The notes under the pieces: generated by a model
Told to the model about the DNA's origin: nothing
Database searches by the model: none
What the model saw: the letters and a program-made list of their open reading frames with translations, nothing else
Shown: positions 1 to 5,514 of the stretch, piece by piece
How the letters are laid out: the number at the start of each line of letters is the position of its first letter
Position numbering within the stretch: the first letter of the stretch is position 1
Translations under genes and position numbers: made by a program
Assembly: GCA_023300835.1 (NCBI GenBank)
Contig: JALZVB010000066.1
Location: 1-5,514 of the forward strand
Source of the DNA: Saprospiraceae bacterium
Lineage (GTDB): Bacteria; Bacteroidota; Bacteroidia; Chitinophagales; Saprospiraceae
Direction: 5' to 3'
DNA length: 5,514 nucleotides

Positions 1-1
1 G

Positions 2-58
2 GTTGATGTACTTGAAAATAGAACGATAATGCATTCATTGAAAAGGTTTAAATATTGA
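2..58 (+). CDS. Possible 3' end of a convergent plus-strand gene (partial, unidentified)
   Basis: Frame 2 of the plus strand is open from the window edge to a TGA at 56-58 and reads VDVLENRTIMHSLKRFKY. The other two plus frames hit stops at once (frame 1, TGA at 4-6) or at codon 9 (frame 3, TAA at 27-29). A mixed charged and hydrophobic composition ending in a basic, aromatic tail is compatible with a real C-terminus. A hairpin (76-105) lies 17 bases past the stop. Eighteen codons are too few to assign a family, and an open stretch this short can occur by chance. A competing reading on the minus strand (an ATG at 36-38 running off the edge) cannot be excluded. Confidence 0.3.
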   Translation, partial: VDVLENRTIMHSLKRFKY

Positions 59-75
59 TTCAACTACTTATAGTG

Positions 76-105
76 AAGTACATAGTCGATGCCAACTATG
101 GACTT
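76..105. terminator. Short hairpin, possible factor-type or bidirectional terminator
   Basis: AAGT-A-CATAGT at 76-86 pairs with ACTATG-G-ACTT at 95-105, giving ten Watson-Crick pairs with one A/G mismatch around an 8-base loop (cgatgcca). There is no T-run right after the stem on either strand, so it does not fit a classical intrinsic terminator. It sits 17 bases beyond the putative plus-strand stop and about 137 bases beyond the operon's last stop. A terminator role is inferred from position only. Confidence 0.3.
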
Positions 106-125
106 GAAAGCCTGAAATTATAAGA

Positions 126-196
126 ATATGATAATCAAGTAATTAGGTATAATTTTTTTTGTAGATATGTTACTAATTACTCACTGATTATTATAT
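126..196. terminator. Long imperfect inverted repeat downstream of the operon
   Basis: The left arm 126-146 pairs with the right arm 173-196 over 21 positions, one of them a G/T pair on the plus strand, with a 3-base bulge (cac at 182-184). The innermost nine pairs are perfect (AGTAATTAG with CTAATTACT). The 26-base loop holds the T8 run at 153-160. The structure begins about 47 bases after the glycosyltransferase stop in the direction of operon transcription. The arms are very AT-rich, so stability is modest. It may be a 3'-end or transcript-stability element; no canonical U-tract follows the stem. Confidence 0.35.
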
Positions 197-203
197 ATAA
201 TCA
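185..203. repeat. Small perfect inverted repeat TGATTAT-n5-ATAATCA
   Basis: Seven bases (185-191) are the exact reverse complement of 197-203, with a TATAT loop. The left half is also used by the larger inverted repeat at 126-196, because ATAATCA occurs twice (131-137 and 197-203). The two foldings are therefore mutually exclusive. The stem is nearly all A/T, so this could be chance in such AT-rich DNA, a weak hairpin or a protein-binding dyad. No function can be assigned. Confidence 0.3.
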
Positions 204-242
204 TAAAAATGACTATATATCGGAATTTAACTGTCTATAGTT

Positions 243-1547
243 CTAAGGTTTAGACTTTGCTATTACTTTAGCATATTCAAATACTATCTTATCAGCACTA
301 TGTCCCCAGCTGATGTTTTGAAGATCTTTGTTAGATTGTTCAACAATATCTAGACACATTTGCTCATCTTTTAATAAGGTGATAATATGATTTGCAAATA
401 AATCTGTATCCCAATAATCTGCTGTAAGTGCAGCCGATAGCACTTCAGCTGCTCCAGATTGTTTAGTAAGAACACAAGGAACCTGAAAATGTGCCGCCTC
501 CAAAGCTGTCAAGCCAAATGGTTCAGAAACAGATGGCATAAAATAAATATCACTTGTAGATAACAAGGCATTCACTTCTGGTCTTTTGATAAACCCCGTA
601 AATATTATATATCTACTGAGTTCTTGGTAAGCTGCAGAATTAATAAGGGATGCTAGCATATCTCCGTTCCCTGCAATAGCAAATCTAACTTCTGTGTACT
701 CTGATACTACTTTTCTTATTGTCTCTAATAGAAAACCTGGTCCCTTCTGAGCCGTTATTCTTCCTAAAAATGTTACAATTTTTTGAGGAATTTTATGCTT
801 CCACCTTTTAACCTTTTCTTTATTAACGGCATTATGAATAGGTACAATGTTATCTGGGTAATTTACATAATACTTTACTATTTGTTTTTTAGTGAAATGA
901 CTTACGGGCATGACAACATCTGCATGTATAATAGCAGATTTTTCAAGTTCATAGATTTCGTTCTTTGCACTAGGCCCTACTCTATCCGTTTCTAAAGCAT
1001 GTACATGTACGACTAATGGTTTGATAAATTTTCTTTTTAATTCAATACCTGTTCTATAGGTCAACCAATCATGGCAATGTATAACATCAAATTGAAGATG
1101 CTCACCGATAAGCGTAACTATTTCTACATAGGCATCTAATTTTTCCCATAGACTCCATCCGTAAACTTCATCAGATTGAAAAGCATCATAAAAGCTATAT
1201 GACTTAGTGAGGTATTCTGTATCATCCAATATGTCAATAACATCCGCTCCAGAGACAGATGGGTAGTAAGATAATTTACCCATTTTTTTCACGCTGATAG
1301 TACTTGCAAGTAATATTTTAACATCATCAAAAGGGAAATCCTTTTCTATTTCATTAAGACCATATACAGTGACATTATCTAATACAGGCGTTTCGTCATC
1401 CTTGAATGGTAGGATTAATATAACATTAAGATGCTTTCTCAATGCTTCTACTAATCCATAAGTAGCCACGGCCAATCCACCTACCATTCTAGGAGGATAT
1501 TCCCATCCTAATATCAGTACTGTTTTGTTTTGGATAGTGTTGCTCAT
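243..1547 (-). CDS. GT4 family glycosyltransferase, glycogen-synthase-like
   Basis: A 434-residue cytoplasmic GT-B enzyme of family GT4, probably transferring a glucosyl group from a nucleotide sugar to an alpha-glucan or glucoside. The N-terminal domain opens with WEYPPRMVGGLA (15-26), the glycine-rich acceptor-side loop shared with glycogen and sucrose synthases, followed by FDVIHCHDW (153-161) and HVHALETDR (181-189). The linker carries PVSHFTKK and IHNAVN (237-242). The C-terminal donor domain shows FLGRITAQKG (260-269), FAIAGNGD (289-296) and the E-x7-E signature SEPFGLTALE (E342 and E350) followed by SGAAEVL. Length is normal for GT4 and there is no signal peptide or membrane helix. Its ATG directly abuts the preceding TAG, implying translational coupling. 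It is the last gene of the operon. The neighbouring debranching enzyme favours a glycogen-type role; donor and acceptor cannot be read from the sequence, and another glucoside product is possible. Confidence 0.9.
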   Translation of the reverse strand: MSNTIQNKTVLILGWEYPPRMVGGLAVATYGLVEALRKHLNVILILPFKDDETPVLDNVTVYGLNEIEKDFPFDDVKILLASTISVKKMGKLSYYPSVSGADVIDILDDTEYLTKSYSFYDAFQSDEVYGWSLWEKLDAYVEIVTLIGEHLQFDVIHCHDWLTYRTGIELKRKFIKPLVVHVHALETDRVGPSAKNEIYELEKSAIIHADVVMPVSHFTKKQIVKYYVNYPDNIVPIHNAVNKEKVKRWKHKIPQKIVTFLGRITAQKGPGFLLETIRKVVSEYTEVRFAIAGNGDMLASLINSAAYQELSRYIIFTGFIKRPEVNALLSTSDIYFMPSVSEPFGLTALEAAHFQVPCVLTKQSGAAEVLSAALTADYWDTDLFANHIITLLKDEQMCLDIVEQSNKDLQNISWGHSADKIVFEYAKVIAKSKP

Positions 1548-2282
1548 CTAGTTTATTTTTATAATATCAGAATGTCTAAATACATTTTCAGCTTTAAGTT
1601 TTAAAGAATCCTCTGAATAAAGTTTAGGAGGCACACTTATATCTCCTAAATAAAGAGATCCTACATGTGTTGAAGAAGACTCCGCAAATAGACCGTTTTT
1701 AGGCATAGCCAAAGTCAAGGTTGCATTCGCTTTTATGGTTGGATTATGGATAGTTCCTGATGTGAGATCAAGACCTGAAGGCGTATCTAGAGACAATACT
1801 TTTATGGTACTTGCATTAGCCCAATCTATCATCGTTTTAGCTGCGCCATAAGGGTCTCCTTTTACACTATATCCAATAATTCCATCTATTATCAAATCAT
1901 AACTATCATCACTAATTTCTGCCTTGGTAATATTAACTTCCATACGCCTTAGAATACTCAATTGATGCTTAGGAATTTTAGTCATTTTCTCATCATCATC
2001 TGTGAGTACTACAGTAACTTTAGCGCCCCAGTTACTTAGTCGTCTTGCGCATACTAATGCACCTCCACCATTACCTCCTGTTCCTGCAAGAACACATACC
2101 TTTTTATCCTGTGGATCGTTATCTAAAAAAACATCCCTAGCAACTATTGCTAAACATCTTCCCGCATTTTCCATCATCTGGATGAGCTCTATATGATACT
2201 CTTCCATCATTAATCTGTCCACCTCTATCATCTGAGGCGTATCGATTTTAAGTATTCCCGTATTGTTATCTTTGATTGTCAT
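1548..2282 (-). CDS. Standalone NAD(P)H-hydrate epimerase (YjeF_N domain)
   Basis: A 244-residue YjeF_N protein that should interconvert the R and S forms of damaged NADHX and NADPHX, so that the separate dehydratase can restore NAD(P)H. The N-terminal helices carry QMIEVDRLMMEEY and MMENAG (36-41). The nucleotide loop AGTGGNGGGALVCARRL spans 66-82. The conserved catalytic-region motifs are IDGIIGYSVKGDP (132-144, with D133 and K141) and SLDTPSGLD (164-172, with D166). The C-terminal part has ATLTLAMPKNGL and DISVPPKLY. The length covers only the epimerase domain: there is no C-terminal carbohydrate-kinase-like dehydratase domain as in bacterial bifunctional Nnr. The usual NNGGDG loop reads GNGGGA here, which is odd but, as I recall, near to what other standalone homologues carry. 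The ATG lies one base after the transporter stop, so it is surely co-expressed with it. The family call is firm; activity on NADHX is inferred. Confidence 0.88.
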   Translation of the reverse strand: MTIKDNNTGILKIDTPQMIEVDRLMMEEYHIELIQMMENAGRCLAIVARDVFLDNDPQDKKVCVLAGTGGNGGGALVCARRLSNWGAKVTVVLTDDDEKMTKIPKHQLSILRRMEVNITKAEISDDSYDLIIDGIIGYSVKGDPYGAAKTMIDWANASTIKVLSLDTPSGLDLTSGTIHNPTIKANATLTLAMPKNGLFAESSSTHVGSLYLGDISVPPKLYSEDSLKLKAENVFRHSDIIKIN

Positions 2283-2283
2283 A

Positions 2284-3441
2284 TTAAGATTTTTCGGGTC
2301 GCACTAAGTAGAAAGTCAACAAACCAAGTATTAATGCATATCCTGCTGAATATTGGATAATATCAGTAAGTTCCATGCGTTCATTTAGATACCCAATTAC
2401 ATTTGAACTAAAACCAGTTCCAAGTTGTATCGCTGCTACTAAGACACCTGAGATAACTGCTGCATACTTGGGAAACTGTTCTGTGGCACTACTTATTGAA
2501 AGCGGAAACAGAACTGATAATCCTAACCCTCCTAGTGCCATGTAAGCCATTAACATTGACTTACCTTCAGCCTGCGGTAAAGTGAAGAATACAAGTGCTA
2601 CTATAAATGGCGCAATAATATATACCCATTTCGTAGAAAACTTTAAAGCATAGAATGTAAATGCAATTCTTCCAATAGCGACAAAACCCCAAAAAATTGA
2701 TAATCCTTTTGCAGCCTCACTCACAGACAACCCTCCAGATTTTTCTAAAAATATTGCACCCCAATTTCCTAAAGTAGCTTCGCATGCACCATATAAAAAG
2801 ACCGCTAATGCAAATAACCAAATCTTAAAAGGCTTCTTTCCTTCAGCAGTTTCACTATTCTCCTTTTGAGGTAATATCAATGGGATGGGCAAAGTAAATA
2901 GTAACATCACTAATACCATTGTGCTTATCGCAAATGGTGCAACATACCAAATACCTTGATTTACAAATGCATTTAAAAATAGTGCAGCACTTGCTGTTCC
3001 AGCCCCTAGTAATATATGCATGGCTGTTACAGCAGAAGTTTCTTTTCCTGGAAATAAATTATATGCAAATGGATTAAGTGCAGTGATTGTAAATCCAAAT
3101 CCCGCACCCAAGGCTGCTGTCCCTGCCATTATTATCCAGTAATCTAGATTACCTTCTAGAAACCAATTAGATAGACCTAACAATAATGTTGCTATAAAAA
3201 GAGAGGCTAACCCCATTAACATTACTTTTTTCATTCCGATCTTTTCAGCAATTTTAGGCGCAGATAGAGAGGTTAGTATTGCTAATATAATTTGCGGAAT
3301 AAATATGCTTCCAAATTGTTTACTACTAAATCCATGAAAGTTAGTGTCCATAAGAATACTCCCAGCTGCAGGAAATACGACTAAGGCTATACCTACTAAA
3401 AAGCCACTCAGGTAGATTGATATTATCTTTCGAGTTTTCAT
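2284..3441 (-). CDS. Major facilitator superfamily transporter, FHS/FucP-like
   Basis: A 385-residue inner-membrane transporter with about twelve hydrophobic segments, roughly at 8-30, 43-61, 73-91, 101-122, 138-160, 166-190, 206-225, 245-264, 271-288, 295-316, 325-346 and 362-380. The central loop (191-204, PQKENSETAEGKKP) is hydrophilic and separates two six-helix halves. A motif-A-like stretch (APKIAEKIGMKKVMLMG, 61-77) follows helix 2. The second half begins with FLYGACEATLGNWGAIFL (215-232), with acidic E221. This resembles the Y-G-x-E-x-x-x-G-x-W pattern in sugar-type MFS carriers related to the fucose/glucose:H+ symporters. The start ATG overlaps the debranching enzyme's TGA as ATGA, so the genes are translationally coupled. 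The context suggests a sugar or small glucoside as substrate, but neither substrate nor direction can be read from the sequence. The length is complete for the family. Confidence 0.85.
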   Translation of the reverse strand: MKTRKIISIYLSGFLVGIALVVFPAAGSILMDTNFHGFSSKQFGSIFIPQIILAILTSLSAPKIAEKIGMKKVMLMGLASLFIATLLLGLSNWFLEGNLDYWIIMAGTAALGAGFGFTITALNPFAYNLFPGKETSAVTAMHILLGAGTASAALFLNAFVNQGIWYVAPFAISTMVLVMLLFTLPIPLILPQKENSETAEGKKPFKIWLFALAVFLYGACEATLGNWGAIFLEKSGGLSVSEAAKGLSIFWGFVAIGRIAFTFYALKFSTKWVYIIAPFIVALVFFTLPQAEGKSMLMAYMALGGLGLSVLFPLSISSATEQFPKYAAVISGVLVAAIQLGTGFSSNVIGYLNERMELTDIIQYSAGYALILGLLTFYLVRPEKS

Positions 3442-5390
3442 TTTACTTTATTAAGATCGTGGTCAAAATATAACTTAATAATACCCGCTACAGACCATGC
3501 TTGATTAATGCAACCTCTACCATCGCTAGGTGACTCACCGTCAAATATTTCTGAGATACCATGAATACAATCCCGATTGTAAAAATGATCTTCAAGTGGT
3601 TTTAATTTTTCTAAGACTTCTTTCTTAGCTTTATCCGTGTACTTATTAACTTTAAGATATGCTTCGAGATATTCCGCTATAAAAAAGGGCCATACAGTAC
3701 CTTGATGATATGCTGTATCTCTGTCCCACTGACCACCACCGTACACTTTTACAAAAGCATCATCATCTGGAGATAATGTCCTCAAGCCATAATCAGTAAG
3801 GAGTTTCTGTTCTACTTGAGTAACAACCTGTTTCGCTTCCTTTTCAGACAATAAACTAAATGGAAGACTGACTGCATATATTTGATTACATCTGAAATCT
3901 TCGTTTGCAGTATCATTTACATCAACATAGTCATTGAGATAACCAGCCTTATTCCAAAATCGAGACTTAAAGTTTTTTTCTATTAATGCTATATATTCAT
4001 TAGTTTTAATAGTAGACTTATATTTAAATTCTTCACAGAAGGATTCAAATATTTTTAATGCATTATACCATAGCATATTTATTTCTACAGGAGCACCTAT
4101 TCTACCAGTTACGACAAAGTTATCTACCCTTGCATCCATCCATGTAAGTTGCCATCCTTCTTCTCCACCAGAAACAAATCCTAAGTCGTTTACTTTAATA
4201 TTATATCTCGTACCCTCAATGTGATAGTTCAAGATATCTTCCATATAGGATAGATATTGCATTATGAATTTCTTATCGTTAAATTTCTGATGAAATTCAT
4301 ACAACACTATAAAAGACCATAAGGTGGCGTCAATAGTGTTATACTCTACTTCCTGACCATCATAATCAGGGAATCTATTAGGAAGCATTCCATTATCTAA
4401 ATACTTGAAAAAAGTATTTAATATAGATTCCGATTCTTCTTTTCTTCCAGTACTTATGGTCAGACCTCTCATCGAAATCATGGTATCTCTGCCCCAATCT
4501 GTAAACCAGTGATATCCAGCTAATATGGTACTAGAATCAGTAGATGCTCTATTTACTATAAACTGTTTCCCACTTAACAAAAGGTCAGTGAGGTAAGTTT
4601 CCCCTCCTGTTTCTGCCAGTCGTTTATTATAGGCATGAGTTAGTTTGCTTTTAAGTGTTTGGGGAGTAACATTAACCTTATCAACGTCATCCGATAGTGA
4701 TAACGAAACTGTTTCTCCTGCCTTAATTTTTGCAACGATATAACCGATTCTATAACTATCTTCGGTTGCATCTATTCCTCTATATGCAGACTTATGATAA
4801 TGGAAACTTTTATACCATGATCTACTTTCTACGAACTCTCCAGTGCTCCATTTACAATAGATAGCCTTACTATCTGGATAAGGATTAACTCTAATAGAAT
4901 TATCACCTCCCTGATAGTAAAAGTCATAACTATTCTCATTAAGAATAGCATGGTAACTTCTTAGTGTAAATAGTGGATGTAATTCTATTTCTATATCAGT
5001 ATTACCAGTATTCGTGTAATTAATGATTGTAGTATTTGATCCTTCTGCCATCATCACTTCTTTTTCTATAGACCAAGAATCATCAGCATACGTCCATTTA
5101 GGTATAGGCTGTCGGTCAAAGCTCTTAAGATATACATAGCCTTTAGGATGAATCTCACTTCCATATTGATTGACACTTATGTCATGGTAACTTCCATTTA
5201 CTTTTATCCTTTCTTCTACTTTATGGACAAGTACATTCCTTTCAGTAGGTGGATTGTCCGATGCTATTAATAATCCATGATACTTACGGGTATTGGCAAA
5301 ACTAATACTAGATGAGCAATAGCCTCCTATGCCGTTAGTAATTAAGAACTCTTGATTGAGAAGTGTTTCTATATTGCCGTGTAATTTCAT
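3438..5390 (-). CDS. Glycogen debranching enzyme (amylo-alpha-1,6-glucosidase type, GDE_N + GDE_C)
   Basis: A 650-residue cytoplasmic enzyme predicted to hydrolyse alpha-1,6 branch linkages in glycogen or limit dextrins. Numbering is from the ATG at 5390. The N-terminal beta-rich GDE_N domain (about 1-250) has EFLITNGIGGY (14-24) and TRKYHGLLIAS (34-44). The (alpha/alpha)6-barrel GDE_C domain (about 270-645) has WFTDWGRDT (295-303), NRFPD, YNTIDATLW (350-358), LTWMDA (415-420), PVEINMLWYNAL (434-445), LRTLSP, YHQGTVWPF (561-569), SEIFDG (613-618) and RGCINQAWS (625-633). D302 in WGRD and E614 in SEIFDG are the likely acid/base pair by family analogy. No signal peptide is seen. An upstream ATG at 5423 would add eleven residues but overlap the previous gene by 29 bases. 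The 5390 start falls four bases after that gene's stop behind an A-rich leader and is preferred. The 3' end shares ATGA with the transporter. Family assignment is secure; the exact start is about 70:30. Confidence 0.93.
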   Translation of the reverse strand: MKLHGNIETLLNQEFLITNGIGGYCSSSISFANTRKYHGLLIASDNPPTERNVLVHKVEERIKVNGSYHDISVNQYGSEIHPKGYVYLKSFDRQPIPKWTYADDSWSIEKEVMMAEGSNTTIINYTNTGNTDIEIELHPLFTLRSYHAILNENSYDFYYQGGDNSIRVNPYPDSKAIYCKWSTGEFVESRSWYKSFHYHKSAYRGIDATEDSYRIGYIVAKIKAGETVSLSLSDDVDKVNVTPQTLKSKLTHAYNKRLAETGGETYLTDLLLSGKQFIVNRASTDSSTILAGYHWFTDWGRDTMISMRGLTISTGRKEESESILNTFFKYLDNGMLPNRFPDYDGQEVEYNTIDATLWSFIVLYEFHQKFNDKKFIMQYLSYMEDILNYHIEGTRYNIKVNDLGFVSGGEEGWQLTWMDARVDNFVVTGRIGAPVEINMLWYNALKIFESFCEEFKYKSTIKTNEYIALIEKNFKSRFWNKAGYLNDYVDVNDTANEDFRCNQIYAVSLPFSLLSEKEAKQVVTQVEQKLLTDYGLRTLSPDDDAFVKVYGGGQWDRDTAYHQGTVWPFFIAEYLEAYLKVNKYTDKAKKEVLEKLKPLEDHFYNRDCIHGISEIFDGESPSDGRGCINQAWSVAGIIKLYFDHDLNKVK

Positions 5391-5404
5391 TTTATTATTT
5401 TTTT
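5391..5404 (-). promoter_or_regulatory. A-rich translation leader of the debranching enzyme, including an A7 run
   Basis: Read on the minus strand, the 14 bases before the ATG at 5390 are AAAAAAATAATAAA, with no GGAGG-like site. Bacteroidetes commonly start translation from A-rich, Shine-Dalgarno-free leaders, so this supports the 5390 start over the ATG at 5423. The latter lies inside the upstream coding region and follows the less A-rich stretch TTGCTCATCTAATAA. The A7 run (5398-5404) also covers the last two sense codons of the GH63 gene. Confidence 0.45.
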
Positions 5405-5514
5405 GTAGACCAGCAACTTTCATTTATTAGATGAGCAACTACACCAGTCCATCCAGTTTGATGAGTAGCACCCACTCCTCTTCCATTATCCCCATGGAAG
5501 TATTCATAGAATAA
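5395..5514 (-). CDS. GH63/MGH1-type alpha-glucosidase, C-terminal end only (partial)
   Basis: The minus strand is open from the right edge to a TAA at 5395-5397, giving 39 residues. They begin LFYEYFHGDNGRGVGATHQT, followed by GWTGVVAHLINES and the end CWSTKK. The pattern YEYFHGDNG...G(A)xHQTGWTG is the C-terminal signature of large GH63/MGH1-like (alpha/alpha)6-barrel glucosidases, annotated simply as glucosidase in many Bacteroidetes. By analogy with GH63 enzymes, the Glu in YEYF (codon at 5503-5505) is probably the catalytic base, so the fragment carries a functional motif. The rest of the gene lies outside the window. It is the most upstream gene visible in the operon and ends four bases before the preferred debranching-enzyme start. 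Too short to be found by simple ORF length cut-offs; the motif match makes the call fairly sure, but the substrate (oligosaccharide glucoside or glucosyl/mannosylglycerate) is unknown. Confidence 0.75.
   Translation of the reverse strand, partial: LFYEYFHGDNGRGVGATHQTGWTGVVAHLINESCWSTKK

Larger units (their letters stand above)
59..242. other. AT-rich intergenic region after the operon
   Basis: This stretch between the putative plus-strand stop at 58 and the glycosyltransferase stop at 243-245 has no credible reading frame on either strand. It is strongly AT-rich and contains a T8 run (153-160), a short hairpin (76-105) and a larger imperfect inverted repeat (126-196). It most likely serves as the transcription end zone of the minus-strand operon, and of a converging gene if one exists. 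Confidence 0.6.

Noticed and set aside
3..38. Minus-strand ATG at 36-38 reading MNALSFYFQVHQ to the window edge
   Set aside because: Twelve codons cannot support a gene. No promoter is apparent, and the plus-strand frame over the same bases ends in a stop followed by a hairpin, which fits a convergent gene better.
6..83. Inverted repeat ATGTACTT (6-13) and AAGTACAT (76-83)
   Set aside because: The arms are only eight bases and 62 bases apart, one arm would lie in putative coding sequence, and the second arm is already part of a better local hairpin. Chance occurrence is likely.
783..995. Plus-strand open frame of 70 codons
   Set aside because: It lies wholly antisense to the glycosyltransferase, over its conserved linker and start of the donor domain. 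Its translation shows no family motif and is rich in Tyr, Phe and Ile as expected from complementing an AT-rich gene.
2002..2196. Plus-strand open frame of 64 codons with a proline-rich stretch (APPPLPPVPA)
   Set aside because: It is antisense to the epimerase. The proline run is simply the complement of the glycine codons in the nucleotide-binding loop.
5391..5423. Upstream ATG at 5423 as the debranching enzyme start
   Set aside because: It would overlap the GH63 gene by 29 bases and add eleven residues (MKVAGLQKNNK) before the family's usual N-terminus. The ATG at 5390 has an A-rich leader and falls four bases after the GH63 stop. It remains possible.
1..5514. Search for CRISPR arrays, tRNA or rRNA genes, transposase genes, attachment sites or phage-defence genes
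   Set aside because: No spaced direct repeats, cloverleaf-like segments, rRNA-like blocks or terminal repeats were recognised by eye, and all long frames are explained by metabolic genes.

Overview
The window is low-GC and tightly packed, and looks like part of a Bacteroidetes (Bacteroidota) genome. The reasons are the family types of the proteins (a GDE_N/GDE_C debranching enzyme, a standalone YjeF_N protein and a GH63 glucosidase tail), A-rich leaders in place of clear Shine-Dalgarno sites, and very tight gene junctions. The genus cannot be read from the sequence.

Almost everything lies on the minus strand as one operon transcribed from high to low coordinates. In transcription order it holds: (1) the last 39 codons of a GH63/MGH1-type alpha-glucosidase cut by the right edge; (2) a complete glycogen debranching enzyme of the amylo-alpha-1,6-glucosidase type; (3) a 12-helix major facilitator transporter; (4) a standalone NAD(P)H-hydrate epimerase; (5) a GT4 glycosyltransferase of the glycogen-synthase-like kind. 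The junctions are a 4-nt gap (or a 29-nt overlap if the debranching enzyme starts at its upstream ATG), an ATGA overlap, a 1-nt gap and a direct TAG-ATG abutment. Such spacing means co-transcription and probable translational coupling. The promoter lies beyond the right edge.

Three of the five genes act on alpha-glucosides or alpha-glucans: GH63 and the debranching enzyme hydrolyse them, and GT4 probably builds or extends them. The simplest reading is a module for turnover of storage glycogen or a related alpha-glucan or glucoside, with the transporter moving a sugar or derivative. The epimerase is a metabolite-repair enzyme with no obvious carbohydrate role, and its place between the transporter and the glycosyltransferase is the least explained part of the layout.

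The left 242 bases carry no complete gene. They hold a possible 3' end of a convergent plus-strand gene (stop at 56-58) and two imperfect hairpins that may end transcription from one or both sides. I see no RNA gene, insertion sequence, CRISPR array or clear signature of a new system; the window is mainly an ordinary carbohydrate operon with a few unusual details.
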